The translations under genes and the position numbers were made by a program. The notes under the pieces are model-generated. The model was not told the origin of the DNA and did no database searches. It saw nothing but the letters and a program-made list of their open reading frames with translations. This document shows, one piece after another, positions 46,382 through 53,632 of a stretch of 64,000 bases of DNA; the stretch's first letter is position 1, and each line of letters starts with the position of its first letter. The stretch is from Streptomyces sp. NBC_01237 (GTDB lineage Bacteria > Actinomycetota > Actinomycetes > Streptomycetales > Streptomycetaceae): assembly GCF_035917275.1 (NCBI RefSeq), contig NZ_CP108508.1, forward strand, positions 6,510,001 through 6,574,000. The letters run 5' to 3'.

Positions 46382-47206
46382 ATGTCTGAGTTGTCCAGTG
46401 CCAAGAAGCAGGCAGACAACGTCAACACAGCCTCGTCCCACACGCTTCTGGAAGGGCGGCTCGGGTATCACCTCGAGTCCGCCCTTCTGGTGCGTGCGCT
46501 GACCCACCGTTCGTACGCATATGAGAACGGCGGTCTGCCCACCAACGAGCGGCTCGAATTCCTCGGGGATTCGGTGCTCGGCCTGGTGGTCACGGACACG
46601 CTGTACCGCACCCACCCCGACCTGCCCGAAGGCCAGCTGGCCAAGTTGCGGGCCGCGGTGGTCAACTCACGTGCACTTGCGGAAGTGGGCCGCGGCCTCG
46701 AACTCGGCTCCTTCATCCGGCTCGGCCGCGGTGAAGAGGGCACGGGGGGCCGGGACAAGGCTTCCATCCTCGCCGACACCCTTGAAGCGGTGATCGGTGC
46801 GGTCTACCTCGATCAGGGCCTCAGCGCGGCCTCGGAGCTGGTTCACCGGCTCTTCGACCCGCTGATCGACAGGTCCTCGAACCTCGGCGCCGGTCTGGAC
46901 TGGAAAACCAGCCTCCAGGAGCTCACCGCGAGCGAGAGCCTCGGAGTCCCCGAGTACCTCGTCACGGAGACCGGCCCGGACCACGAGAAGACCTTCACTG
47001 CTGCTGCTCGCGTCGGTGGTGTCTCGTACGGCACCGGCACCGGCCGTAGCAAGAAGGAAGCGGAGCAACAGGCGGCGGAATCCGCCTGGCGTGAGATCAG
47101 CGCCGCCGCGGAAGCGCGGGAGGCCGCGGCGAAGGCCGCAGCCGACGGAGGGGTCGCCGACACCCCTGCCGAGCCGTCGCCGAACACGGACGTCGCTCCG
47201 GCCTGA
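46382..47206 (+). CDS. rnc: Ribonuclease III
   Basis: A 274-residue double-strand RNA endonuclease. The signature is [15 protein letters not shown], with the second catalytic acid region [13 protein letters not shown]; a dsRNA-binding domain follows ([11 protein letters not shown] ... KKEAEQQAA). The last 40 residues are Ala-rich and disordered. In Streptomyces RNase III (AbsB) influences antibiotic production. ATG 46382 follows GAGAGG; GTG 46370 is an alternative. Confidence 0.96.
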   Translation: MSELSSAKKQADNVNTASSHTLLEGRLGYHLESALLVRALTHRSYAYENGGLPTNERLEFLGDSVLGLVVTDTLYRTHPDLPEGQLAKLRAAVVNSRALAEVGRGLELGSFIRLGRGEEGTGGRDKASILADTLEAVIGAVYLDQGLSAASELVHRLFDPLIDRSSNLGAGLDWKTSLQELTASESLGVPEYLVTETGPDHEKTFTAAARVGGVSYGTGTGRSKKEAEQQAAESAWREISAAAEAREAAAKAAADGGVADTPAEPSPNTDVAPA

Positions 47207-47214
47207 AGCAACCG

Positions 47215-47250
47215 GGAACCCCTCGGTGCCTAGCGCACCGGGGGGTTTCC
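47215..47250 (+). terminator. Terminator after rnc
   Basis: An imperfect 14- to 15-bp stem (GGAACCCCTCGGTGC with GCACCGGGGGGTTTCC) around CTAGC starts about nine bases after the rnc stop. Confidence 0.75.
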
Positions 47251-47252
47251 CT

Positions 47253-47337
47253 GTGCCGCACGAACCGTCCGTGCCGCACGAACCGTCCGTGCCGTCCGGA
47301 CCGTCCGTGCCGTCCGGACCGTCCGTGCCGTACGGAC
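47253..47337. repeat. 18-bp tandem repeat between rnc and mutM
   Basis: Four full units and a partial fifth: GTGCCGCACGAACCGTCC twice, then GTGCCGTCCGGACCGTCC twice, then GTGCCGTACGGAC. A frame through it would read V-P-H/S-E/G-P-S, but no start or domain supports translation. Copy number is likely to vary between strains. Confidence 0.9.
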
Positions 47338-47383
47338 ATCCCCTTGTCGTCCCGTACCACCCAGTCGTTCCAGGAGCGCCATC

Positions 47384-48241
47384 GTGCCCGAGCTGCCCGA
47401 GGTAGAAGTCGTACGGCGAGGGCTGGAGCGCTGGGTCACCGGCCGCACCGTCACCGAGGTCGAGGTCCTGCACCCGCGCGCGGTCCGCAGACACCTCGCG
47501 GGCGGCGTGGACTTCGCGGCGCGGCTGCGCGGGGTCCGGTTCGGCACGGCGATGCGACGGGGCAAGTACCTCTGGGTGCCGCTGGAAGAGGAGTCCTCCT
47601 CGCTGCTGGGCCATCTCGGGATGAGCGGCCAGCTGCTCGTCCAGCCCGAGGACGCCGCCGACGAGAAGCACCTGCGGATCAGGATCCGGTTCGACGACGC
47701 GCTCGGCACCGAGCTGCGCTTCGTCGACCAGCGGACCTTCGGCGGGCTCTCGCTCCACGAGAACACCCCGGACGGGCTTCCCGACACCATCGCCCACATC
47801 GCCCGGGACCCGCTCGACCCGGAATTCGACGACGCCGCGTTCCACACGGCCCTGCGCCTGCGCCGTACGACGGTCAAACGCGCCCTGCTCGACCAGTCGC
47901 TGATCAGCGGCGTCGGCAACATCTACGCCGACGAGGCGCTGTGGCGGGCCAGGCTCCACTTCGACCGGCCGACCGCGACGCTGACCCGGCCCAAGTCGGC
48001 CGAGCTGCTCGGCCACGCCCGCGACGTGATGAACGCGGCCCTCGACCAGGGTGGCACCAGCTTCGACAGCCTCTATGTGAACGTGAACGGCGAGTCCGGC
48101 TACTTCGACCGCTCGCTCGACGCGTACGGGCGGGAGGGCGAGCCGTGCCACCGCTGCGGTACGCCGATGCGCCGCCGGGCCTGGATGAACCGCTCCAGCT
48201 ACTACTGCCCGCGCTGCCAGCGGCCGCCGCGCGCCTCGTGA
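47384..48241 (+). CDS. mutM: Formamidopyrimidine-DNA glycosylase
   Basis: A 285-residue base-excision repair enzyme removing oxidised purines such as 8-oxoguanine. N-terminal [13 protein letters not shown] gives the catalytic Pro2/Glu3. [19 protein letters not shown] is the H2TH motif and the C-terminal zinc finger has CHRCGTPM...YYCPRCQ. GTG 47384. Confidence 0.96.
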   Translation: MPELPEVEVVRRGLERWVTGRTVTEVEVLHPRAVRRHLAGGVDFAARLRGVRFGTAMRRGKYLWVPLEEESSSLLGHLGMSGQLLVQPEDAADEKHLRIRIRFDDALGTELRFVDQRTFGGLSLHENTPDGLPDTIAHIARDPLDPEFDDAAFHTALRLRRTTVKRALLDQSLISGVGNIYADEALWRARLHFDRPTATLTRPKSAELLGHARDVMNAALDQGGTSFDSLYVNVNGESGYFDRSLDAYGREGEPCHRCGTPMRRRAWMNRSSYYCPRCQRPPRAS

Positions 48242-48289
48242 CCGGCCCCCGCTCGCGCGGACCGCTCCGTGACCGGGTCGGGACAGCCC

Positions 48290-48664
48290 TCAGCGGCCGC
48301 CGTGCGCCTCGTCGTAGCGCTCGCGGGCCGTCAGTACCTCGGCCATCCGGTCCTGCACGAGCTGGATGAGTCCCAGCAGCCGCCCGGTCACCTCGCGGCC
48401 GAGGGGGGTCAGCTCGTAGTCCACCCGGGGCGGATTGGTGGGCTGTGCCTCCCGGTGCACGAGTCCGTCGCGCTCCAGGGCATGCAGGGTCTGGGAGAGC
48501 ATCTTCTCGCTCACCCCGTCGACCCGACGGCGCAGCTCGTTGAAACGGAGGCTGCCCTCGTACAGCGCGCCGAGGGTGAGGCTGCCCCAGCGCCCGGTGA
48601 CATGCTCCAGCGTGCCGCGCGAAGGGCACTGCCTGGAGAAGACGTCGAACGAGAGGCTGTCCAT
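48290..48664 (-). CDS. HxlR-family transcriptional regulator
   Basis: A 124-residue winged-helix protein. GRWGSLTLGALYEGSLRFNELRRRV and VSEKMLSQTLHALERDGLV form the HxlR domain; a Cys in SRQCPSR near the N-terminus is common in this family and can sense redox or electrophiles. ATG 48664 is used. The expected divergent target gene is missing: upstream lies the integrated element instead. Confidence 0.88.
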   Translation of the reverse strand: MDSLSFDVFSRQCPSRGTLEHVTGRWGSLTLGALYEGSLRFNELRRRVDGVSEKMLSQTLHALERDGLVHREAQPTNPPRVDYELTPLGREVTGRLLGLIQLVQDRMAEVLTARERYDEAHGGR

Positions 48665-48766
48665 ACGCCACACCTTACGCCCGCACAGCGCTTACCAGGA
48701 GAGTGCGCTGTGCGACGTAAAGGGGGGATGCGGGGGCGATACCGGTGGTGCCAGAAGCCCACAGAG

Positions 48767-48804
48767 GCGCTCGGAAGTCTCAGAAGCGCTCGGAAGCCTC
48801 AGAA
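48767..48804. repeat. Tandem 19-bp repeat outside attL
   Basis: Two abutting 19-base copies of GCGCTCGGAAGYCTCAGAA (48767-48785 and 48786-48804). The second copy runs into the attL core, so each unit contains a partial core-like sequence (CTCAGAAG). Confidence 0.85.
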
Positions 48805-48811
48805 GCCGAAG
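48798..48811. repeat. attL core
   Basis: CTCAGAAGCCGAAG, identical to 58306-58319. Joining the left chromosomal flank to the right flank through this core rebuilds an uninterrupted 3' end of the CAP-domain gene. Confidence 0.85.
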
Positions 48812-48964
48812 AACTGAGCCCCCCTTCACGGCGACCTGCGGAACAACGGGCTTTCACTGCCCTGACCTGCGGGGCAGTGGGGCACCATTGGTGAACGTTG
48901 GTGGCTGTGGGCCGTCGTTGGACGGCCCACAGACGGCCCCGGCTAGCGAGGCGAGGAGGGGTCC

Positions 48965-49215
48965 TGACACCTCCGTGACAGTCAGGGCCCCGTGACACCC
49001 AAACCCTTAGGCACGAGCGGTGTCACGCGGGCCTGACACCGCTCGTGACACCGCCTGACGGTGGCCCGTGACGTTGCCTGACACTGCCCGTGACACCTCG
49101 CGTGCCCCGCTCTGACACCCTCAGGGGCGTCGGGGTGTCAGGAGCGTCAGGCCGTGCGTCAGAGGGGTGTCAGACGCTCCTGACGGACGCGTCTACCTAG
49201 GGAAACGTGGTGTCA
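48965..49215. repeat. TGACAC/GTGTCA word array
   Basis: Eleven occurrences of TGACAC (7) or its complement GTGTCA (4) in 251 bases, at irregular spacing and in both orientations. Random expectation is about 0.1. It also holds CACCCAAACCCTTAGGC, closely matched near 56655. Confidence 0.88.
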
Positions 49216-49390
49216 GGCCGTCAGGGGCGTCAGACGAAGAGCCGGATAGACCGCCCTTCGGGCGGGCGACTTTCCGGCGCCTCTGCGGGAGTTCTCCGCC
49301 AGGGCGTCGGCGCCTGCGGAACTCGGATGCCTTCCTACGCAGCACGCCCCTGCCTGAACCGCCTCGTGCTCATCCCGAACGCTCTGCACA

Positions 49391-49430
49391 AGCAAGAGGA
49401 GCACCCGCCGCCGCGCGTGCTCCTCTTGCT
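49391..49430. terminator. Terminator-like hairpin, AGCAAGAGGAGCAC family, copy 1
   Basis: Perfect 14-bp arms (49391-49404 and 49417-49430) around a 12-base loop. The same arm sequence recurs at 51066-51110 and in part at 50706-50755. Confidence 0.75.
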
Positions 49431-49603
49431 GTTCCGGGATATCCCGGTGTCAGGGCCGCCGCAGGCGTTGGCAGGGCTGCGATCCCACGTGGTGCAGCCG
49501 GGAGATGAAGAGGCCACCCCGCCCCGTGGCGTGGTGGTCTCTTCCTGGCGCCCGAGCGTTTCGACGGGTCCGGCAGCGGGCCGCGATACCGATATCGAGC
49601 AGA

Positions 49604-49935
49604 GGGAGGCGCCCCCGCACGGTCCGGGGAGGCAGGGAGAACTCCCTAACCCCCTCCCTGGGCCGCCTCCCTTGGCCTGACCAGCGCAAACCGTCGTTCA
49701 GGGAGGCAGGGAGGCAGTCAGACCAGCCCCCTGAAAGGGGCCGCTGCGAGCCAACCTGAGGGGGGTGTCTCCGCCTCCCTGACACATCCCGAGCAGGGAT
49801 GCCGCACAGCAGCCGTCCGCCTCTCCCACTGAAATGCCTCCAGGAGCCACGTGGGGAGGCAGGGGGCTTCGGGCTTGAGGTCATCCGGCCGCTTCCCCTC
49901 CACGTAGCTTCTGAAGGCATTTCAGTGGGGGAGGC
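49604..49935. repeat. GGGAGGC/GCCTCCC word array
   Basis: Eight copies of GGGAGGC or GCCTCCC (49604, 49627, 49665, 49701, 49709, 49773, 49854, 49929), both orientations. The last lies inside the long inverted repeat. Confidence 0.8.
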
Positions 49936-49937
49936 GG
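49817..49937. repeat. Long inverted repeat (about 120 bases)
   Basis: Arms 49817-49839 and 49915-49937 pair over 23 bases with one mismatch (ACTGAAATGCCT in the left arm). Pairing continues inward imperfectly (AGGAGCCACGTGGGGAGG against CTTCCCCTCCACGTAGCTT), giving a stem of about 40 bp. Such a structure could be a replication origin, a conjugative-transfer locus or a structured RNA; the sequence does not decide. Confidence 0.82.
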
Positions 49938-50172
49938 TCATTCCGCTGGCTCTCACCGCACCTCTTGCGCGCTGCTACCACTTTCATCTGCGGAGCCTGG
50001 AACCCCTTCTCCGCTAGTTGTATCCGCTGATGAGAAGACACCGAAGGCTGCCGACCGCCTCAACGCGTGCTGACGAATATGCCGAAAGTGTGGGCTGCGA
50101 GAGCCTGTCGTTGGGCAGGCGCATTGCTCTTCTTAGGACGGGTACCCAACCCGCTCTGAAACTGGAGACCTC

Positions 50173-50340
50173 ATGGACCACATCGCTCTCGCCGCAGTCC
50201 TCCTCGGTGGGCTCAGCCTGCTCTGCGTCACCGTCGTCTGCGTCGTCGCGATTTGCCGCGCCCATCAAACGGACGTCGTCGCGGTCGTGCTGGCCCTTCC
50301 GGAGCTTGCCCTTGCGCTGCTCCGCCGTAGGCGCCCGTGA
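50173..50340 (+). CDS. Small membrane protein (55 residues)
   Basis: ATG 50173 follows GGAG at five bases. The peptide starts MDHIALAAVLLGG, has a single long hydrophobic span (about residues 4-28) with three Cys, a short polar turn RAHQTD, and a second hydrophobic/amphipathic stretch ending in Leu-Leu-Arg-Arg-Arg-Arg-Pro. Probably one or two membrane passes with a cationic cytoplasmic end. I recognise no family; small Spd-like membrane proteins are common in Streptomyces elements. Confidence 0.65.
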   Translation: MDHIALAAVLLGGLSLLCVTVVCVVAICRAHQTDVVAVVLALPELALALLRRRRP

Positions 50341-50425
50341 CCAATCAGCTTAGGTGCCGTTCCTGAAGCAGTTCTGATTCCGCAACACTTCCCCTGCGCC
50401 GGCGCATCGGTGAAACGATGCCGAG

Positions 50426-50641
50426 ATGACTCGGAACCGGAACTTCACCTCATGGTTGAAGACGCACTCAAAGGCTGAGAGCGCCATCGGTGACCTGGCG
50501 CGTGACGTCGCCGCAGACCCTGACTGGCCCAGCAGGCAGCGGCTCAATGGACAGCGGGGGTACTTGGAGGACCGGGGGGCGATTCCGGCCGCTGTGGAGA
50601 CCCTGGAACGCGCGTGGGAGCTCTACGAGTCTCAGCGGTAG
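50426..50641 (+). CDS. YozE-like SAM-fold protein
   Basis: A 71-residue protein resembling the YozE/UPF0346 family: FTSWLKTH near the start, GDLARDVAADPDWP in the middle, GYLEDRGAIPAAVETLERAWELY at the end. The family forms a small helical SAM-like bundle and is common in actinobacterial elements; function unknown. The hairpin at 50647-50682 directly after the stop is its terminator. Confidence 0.75.
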   Translation: MTRNRNFTSWLKTHSKAESAIGDLARDVAADPDWPSRQRLNGQRGYLEDRGAIPAAVETLERAWELYESQR

Positions 50642-50646
50642 AAGGG

Positions 50647-50682
50647 CAAGAGACCACTCGGTCGCCGCGAGGTGGTCTCTTG
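50647..50682 (+). terminator. Terminator after the YozE-like gene
   Basis: Perfect 11-bp arms CAAGAGACCAC / GTGGTCTCTTG around 14 bases, six bases past the stop. A related hairpin (GAAGAGGCCACC/GGTGGTCTCTTC) is at 49507-49544. Confidence 0.8.
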
Positions 50683-50705
50683 GCTTTCCTGTATTCGCCG
50701 CGCCT

Positions 50706-50755
50706 ACGTGCAAGAGGAGCTCGGCGCCACCTGGCAGCGAGCTCCTCTTGCACGT
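50706..50755. terminator. Terminator-like hairpin, copy 2 (17-bp arms)
   Basis: ACGTGCAAGAGGAGCTC and its exact complement enclose 16 bases. The CAAGAGGAGC core is shared with copies 1 and 3. Confidence 0.75.
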
Positions 50756-50822
50756 GGCCAGGCTCTTCAGGGGGTTCCGCTTAGCTCTCGCCCCCTCTCA
50801 TCCTAGAGAGTTAAGGGAAGAC

Positions 50823-51007
50823 AGCGTCCGTAGCGTCCGCAAGGTGTGGCGCACTATGCCTGACCTGCTGAAACAGTGCGGACGCTAAACAAAATGTATA
50901 GCGTCCGCCAGCGTCCGCAGCGTCCGCAAGATCCACTCCCTCTGAAGAGCATCACCGCAGGTCAAGGCGGCTCTTCAGAGGAGAGATGTGCGGACGCTGC
51001 GGACGCT
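50823..51007. repeat. AGCGTCCG/CGGACGCT word array, copy 1
   Basis: Eight copies of the octamer in 185 bases, both orientations, including three in a row at 9- to 10-base intervals (CCAGCGTCCGCAGCGTCCGC). The same word array recurs at 56068-56329. The stretch also has an AT-rich promoter-like patch (AAACAAAATGTATAG). Confidence 0.88.
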
Positions 51008-51187
51008 GACCCCCGCACCGAGCGCTGGTTCCGGGCGGTCGCAAGCATTCCGCTTCGTACGTACAAGCAAGAGGAGCACCCCCGCCGGGGCCGCTGGTGC
51101 TCCTCTTGCTGTTCGGCTCAAGCCGCGCTTCGTGCTTGGCGGTACTACAAAGGACTTCCCCCTCTTTTTCTTAAGTAGGGAAGCTCT
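51008..51187. other. Non-coding stretch with hairpin copy 3
   Basis: Part of the gene-free region 50642-51686. It contains the 15-bp hairpin at 51066-51110 and an AT-rich patch near 51150-51180 with the stem CTTCCC/GGGAAG. I see no gene. Confidence 0.55.
51066..51110. terminator. Terminator-like hairpin, copy 3
   Basis: AGCAAGAGGAGCACC and its exact complement (51096-51110) around 15 bases; the arm is one base longer than copy 1 and otherwise the same. Confidence 0.78.
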
Positions 51188-51403
51188 GCGTCACCTGCGT
51201 CACCTAGGACAGAAAGCGGCCCCTGAGCTGCACGAACAGGGGTGACGCAGACGGCCGATCCTGCGTCACCCCTGCGTCACCTGCGTCACCCCCCGCGTCA
51301 CCGATGACGCAGACGATGACGCAGGGGTGACGCACCCCCAACCGGCTGCGTCACCCAAAACGCCAGGTCAGAGCCCCCGATGACGCGGGTGACGCGGTGA
51401 CGC
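51188..51403. repeat. GCGTCA/TGACGC word array
   Basis: Fourteen copies of GCGTCA or TGACGC in 216 bases, most as TGCGTCACC, both orientations. This is the densest of the element's arrays. The first copies run into CCTAGG at 51204. Confidence 0.9.
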
Positions 51404-51614
51404 AGAAAACGGAGCCTCGGACAGGTCCTGTGCCATCGGATCGGAGGACCCGCACCGCGCCACGGCGCCGCGGCCGGACGACGCGCCTCGCGCGCTCGCG
51501 CAGCGGGCTGCAAAATGTCATGCGGCTTGCCGCTCCTTCTATCCACTCCCTCACCACGGCACGTGATTCTGGGCGGCAGAAGGTGACTCCAAGGTTGCGT
51601 AGTCCCTGCCAGGT

Positions 51615-51690
51615 CTAGCAGGGGCGGGTGCTAGACCTAGCAGGCGCGCTAGCGGCTCAAAGTGCCCCTGATCAGGGATCTAGCGTCTAG
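51615..51690. repeat. CTAG cluster
   Basis: Six CTAG tetramers in 76 bases, a word that is normally rare in Streptomyces DNA. It sits at the 3' end of the kinase gene; the last copy includes that gene's stop codon. GCCAGGTCTAGCAGGGGCGGGTGCTAGACCTAGC-type symmetry suggests overlapping small palindromes. Confidence 0.75.
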
Positions 51691-52247
51691 CGCTCGGTTT
51701 TCAGCCCTGCCGTTTCGAGGGCTTCCAGCACCGAATCAGGGTTGCCGCCGTAGACGATGTGAGGCTCATCGGCCTGAGGCGGGATGAATCTCGTCCGGTA
51801 CCGAGTCAGGTCGCTTTCCGAGAAGAAGATCGAGTTCGGATCGGCCTTGTGGCGAGCGTTTCGCTCGCTGACTCGTGCCCAGAGTTCTTCGTGGCTCGCC
51901 TCCAGGTAGACAAGCATTACCCGACCCCCGGCGTTCGCGGCCACCGAGCTCCAGTGAGCGCGGTCTTCTGGAGTCCAGAACCCGTGATCGACCACGACGT
52001 TGTGTCCCGCCCGAAGCTGCTCACCGAGGTCTACGGCGATCTCTTCCAGCACCGGGCGTTCCAACTTCGGGAAGATGCCTCGCGGGAAGTCGACCCCGTA
52101 CACACCATGGCGACGAAACATCTCCTCGTCCGGGCACAGCCGGACGAACCTGCGTGCCGTAAGGGCGCGCGAGAGAGTCGTCTTACCCGATCCGGGGAGC
52201 CCCGCCATTAGGACGCAGAACGGACCTGAGGTTGAAGCCGCCGTCAC
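51687..52247 (-). CDS. P-loop kinase (zeta-toxin-like/AAA ATPase)
   Basis: A 186-residue nucleotide-binding kinase. AGLPGSGKTTLSRAL is the Walker A loop; LCPDEEMF follows a beta strand, VVVDHGFWTPEDRAHW is the Walker-B/lid region, and RNARHKADPN a basic lid. The fold is that of small-molecule or zeta-toxin-type kinases. GTG 52247 overlaps the GntR stop by four bases with GGAGG upstream, so GntR and kinase are one operon. Whether it is a toxin, a nucleotide kinase or a resistance-type phosphotransferase is open. Confidence 0.82.
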   Translation of the reverse strand: MTAASTSGPFCVLMAGLPGSGKTTLSRALTARRFVRLCPDEEMFRRHGVYGVDFPRGIFPKLERPVLEEIAVDLGEQLRAGHNVVVDHGFWTPEDRAHWSSVAANAGGRVMLVYLEASHEELWARVSERNARHKADPNSIFFSESDLTRYRTRFIPPQADEPHIVYGGNPDSVLEALETAGLKTER

Positions 52248-53002
52248 TGCGCTACCTCCGACTCCGTGAGCCACGTCCGGCCCGGCCCGCCGAGGTCTAC
52301 GCCATATTCAACGACCTGGCCCGTACTGTCGATGAACTTCGCGGTCATGACGACCACCGGCTCCATCGGAGGGTTCGACGGGTCCAGCTCCAGGAGCCTG
52401 GCGTCTGTCGGCCTCAGCAGGCGGGCTGAAGCGGTGTCGATCCGGCGGGTGATCGGCCTTCCGGTGGCCTTGGCGATGAGCTGCAACGACGTGCCACCGG
52501 TGAGGCGGGCACTCTCGGCGAGTTGGGGCACCAGCTCTCCATACTCAGCGGGAATCCACGAGGTCGAATGCGCGACGATGCCGCGACGATCGCGATACAC
52601 CCGGCGTCGGCGGATAACGTCTGAGTCCGGCGTGATCTCCAAGGCTGCTGCCACATCGGCCGGCGCTGAGACCATCGACGCCTCATGCGAGTCGGACCGC
52701 TCACCCGCTCCCCAGCTCGAACCGCTGCGGTGGCCACGATCCTGCCGCTGGGAGCCTGAGGACATCGGCGTGGGGCGGTCGATCACCTCGGTACCAATGC
52801 CGTGGATGCCTCGCACGAGCCCTTCGCCGCGAAGCTGCCGCAACGCCTTCTCGGCGGTGGCGGTGCTGACGCTCCACTCCTGTGACAGGGCTTTGATGCT
52901 GGGCAGAAGCTCGCCGGGCTGCAGTTTTCCTGAGGCGATCAGGTCCGTGTAGTGGGCGGCGATCCGTGCGTACGGCGCCCTATGACCAGCCTGCTCCGGC
53001 AT
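52244..53002 (-). CDS. GntR/UTRA-family regulator (KorSA-like)
   Basis: A 252-residue repressor. The N-terminal winged helix is YARIAAHYTDLIASGKLQPGELLPSIKAL...VSTATAEKALRQL. A Ser/Arg-rich linker leads to a UTRA effector domain (VIRRRRVYRDRRGIVAHSTSW...). The best-known analogues in Streptomyces elements are KorSA/Pra-type regulators of pSAM2. It faces the coupled plus-strand operon, with a CCCTAGGG array between, its probable operator. Confidence 0.88.
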   Translation of the reverse strand: MPEQAGHRAPYARIAAHYTDLIASGKLQPGELLPSIKALSQEWSVSTATAEKALRQLRGEGLVRGIHGIGTEVIDRPTPMSSGSQRQDRGHRSGSSWGAGERSDSHEASMVSAPADVAAALEITPDSDVIRRRRVYRDRRGIVAHSTSWIPAEYGELVPQLAESARLTGGTSLQLIAKATGRPITRRIDTASARLLRPTDARLLELDPSNPPMEPVVVMTAKFIDSTGQVVEYGVDLGGPGRTWLTESEVAQ

Positions 53003-53031
53003 TCTCAGCTCCTTCTCTCAGTTGATGAGTT

Positions 53032-53079
53032 CCCTAGCGTACCGCTTGACACCCTAGGGCGCCCTAGGGAACCCTAGGG
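53032..53079. promoter_or_regulatory. CCCTAGGG operator array with 10-bp phasing
   Basis: Perfect CCCTAGGG palindromes at 53052, 53062 and 53072, plus a half-site CCCTAG at 53032, all on a 10-bp register (one helical turn). A TTGAC lies between the half-site and the first full site. The array is between the divergent GntR and replication/nuclease operons. Confidence 0.85.
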
Positions 53080-53146
53080 ATGTGCCCACCGGTTGCTCAA
53101 ATCGGGAGGTGCAGCAGCGCTGTGGACCTGGTGCTGATCGTAAGAA

Positions 53147-53170
53147 AGCCCTGGCCAGAAGACCAGGGCT
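53147..53170. other. Leader hairpin upstream of the 131-residue gene
   Basis: AGCCCTGG / CCAGGGCT arms around CCAGAAGA, 67 bases before the ATG at 53237. It may be an attenuator or an end point for transcripts from the operator side. Confidence 0.5.
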
Positions 53171-53236
53171 CTCACAGGGAGCGGCTCCCTACCGCCAAGC
53201 AGAACGCCGCTCCCCGACCCTCGAAGGGGTAAGTCC

Positions 53237-53632
53237 ATGATGCCTGGAATTCTTGCGGAGCGTTCTACCGCTGGACAGCTGGTCAACGACGTCGATGTGT
53301 TCGGTGAGCCGGAGCAGGGGACACCGACCCGCGTAACGGTGCAGGTTCGTGCCTGCCTCTCCTTCGGGGAGCTGCTGGCGATGCTGGTGTTCACGCCCGG
53401 GCTGAATCTGCTCTGGGAGGAGCTGGACGAGGACGAGGCGATCCGGTACGGCGTCCAGTTCGCGGCCCTTTCGGCGGACCTGTTGGACCTGTACTACCTG
53501 GCCTCGTACGTCACGGCCCTGTACCGGGGTGACGAAGTGCTGCACACGGAGCGGGTGTACCCGGCCGTGGAGGTCGACTACCTGATGGCGGTCGGCCGCG
53601 CCGTCACCCGCGTATTCGGGGTGACCGCGTGA
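53237..53632 (+). CDS. Element hypothetical protein (131 residues)
   Basis: I do not recognise the family. It is acidic, starts MMPGILAERSTAGQLV, and has a helical middle (FGELLAMLVF... LLWEELDEDEAIRYG... LLDLYYLASYVTAL). ATG 53237 follows AAGGGG. Its stop overlaps the HNH gene start (GTGA), making it the first gene of a chain of translationally coupled genes. Homologues are likely in other actinobacterial elements, but I cannot name one. Confidence 0.7.
   Translation: MMPGILAERSTAGQLVNDVDVFGEPEQGTPTRVTVQVRACLSFGELLAMLVFTPGLNLLWEELDEDEAIRYGVQFAALSADLLDLYYLASYVTALYRGDEVLHTERVYPAVEVDYLMAVGRAVTRVFGVTA

Larger units (their letters stand above)
48812..50172. other. Gene-free left arm of the element
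   Basis: About 1.36 kb in which I find no convincing gene. Open frames such as 49207-49680 and 49450-49956 (minus) lack ribosome sites, domains and coding-like third positions. It contains the TGACAC array, the GGGAGGC array, hairpins at 49391-49430 and 49507-49544, and the long inverted repeat at 49817-49937. It may hold a replication origin, regulatory RNAs or both. Confidence 0.6.

Noticed and set aside
49207..49680. 157-codon plus-strand frame in the left arm of the element
   Set aside because: No ribosome site, no domain, and it runs through the TGACAC array, a terminator-like hairpin and the GGGAGGC array.
49450..49956. 168-codon minus-strand frame over the long inverted repeat
   Set aside because: It is interrupted in sense by the inverted repeat structure, and its Arg/Pro-rich composition is that of non-coding high-GC DNA.
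48965..51403. CRISPR array
   Set aside because: Repeated words are 6-9 bases, in both orientations and irregularly spaced; there are no 24-37-base direct repeats with uniform spacers and no cas genes.
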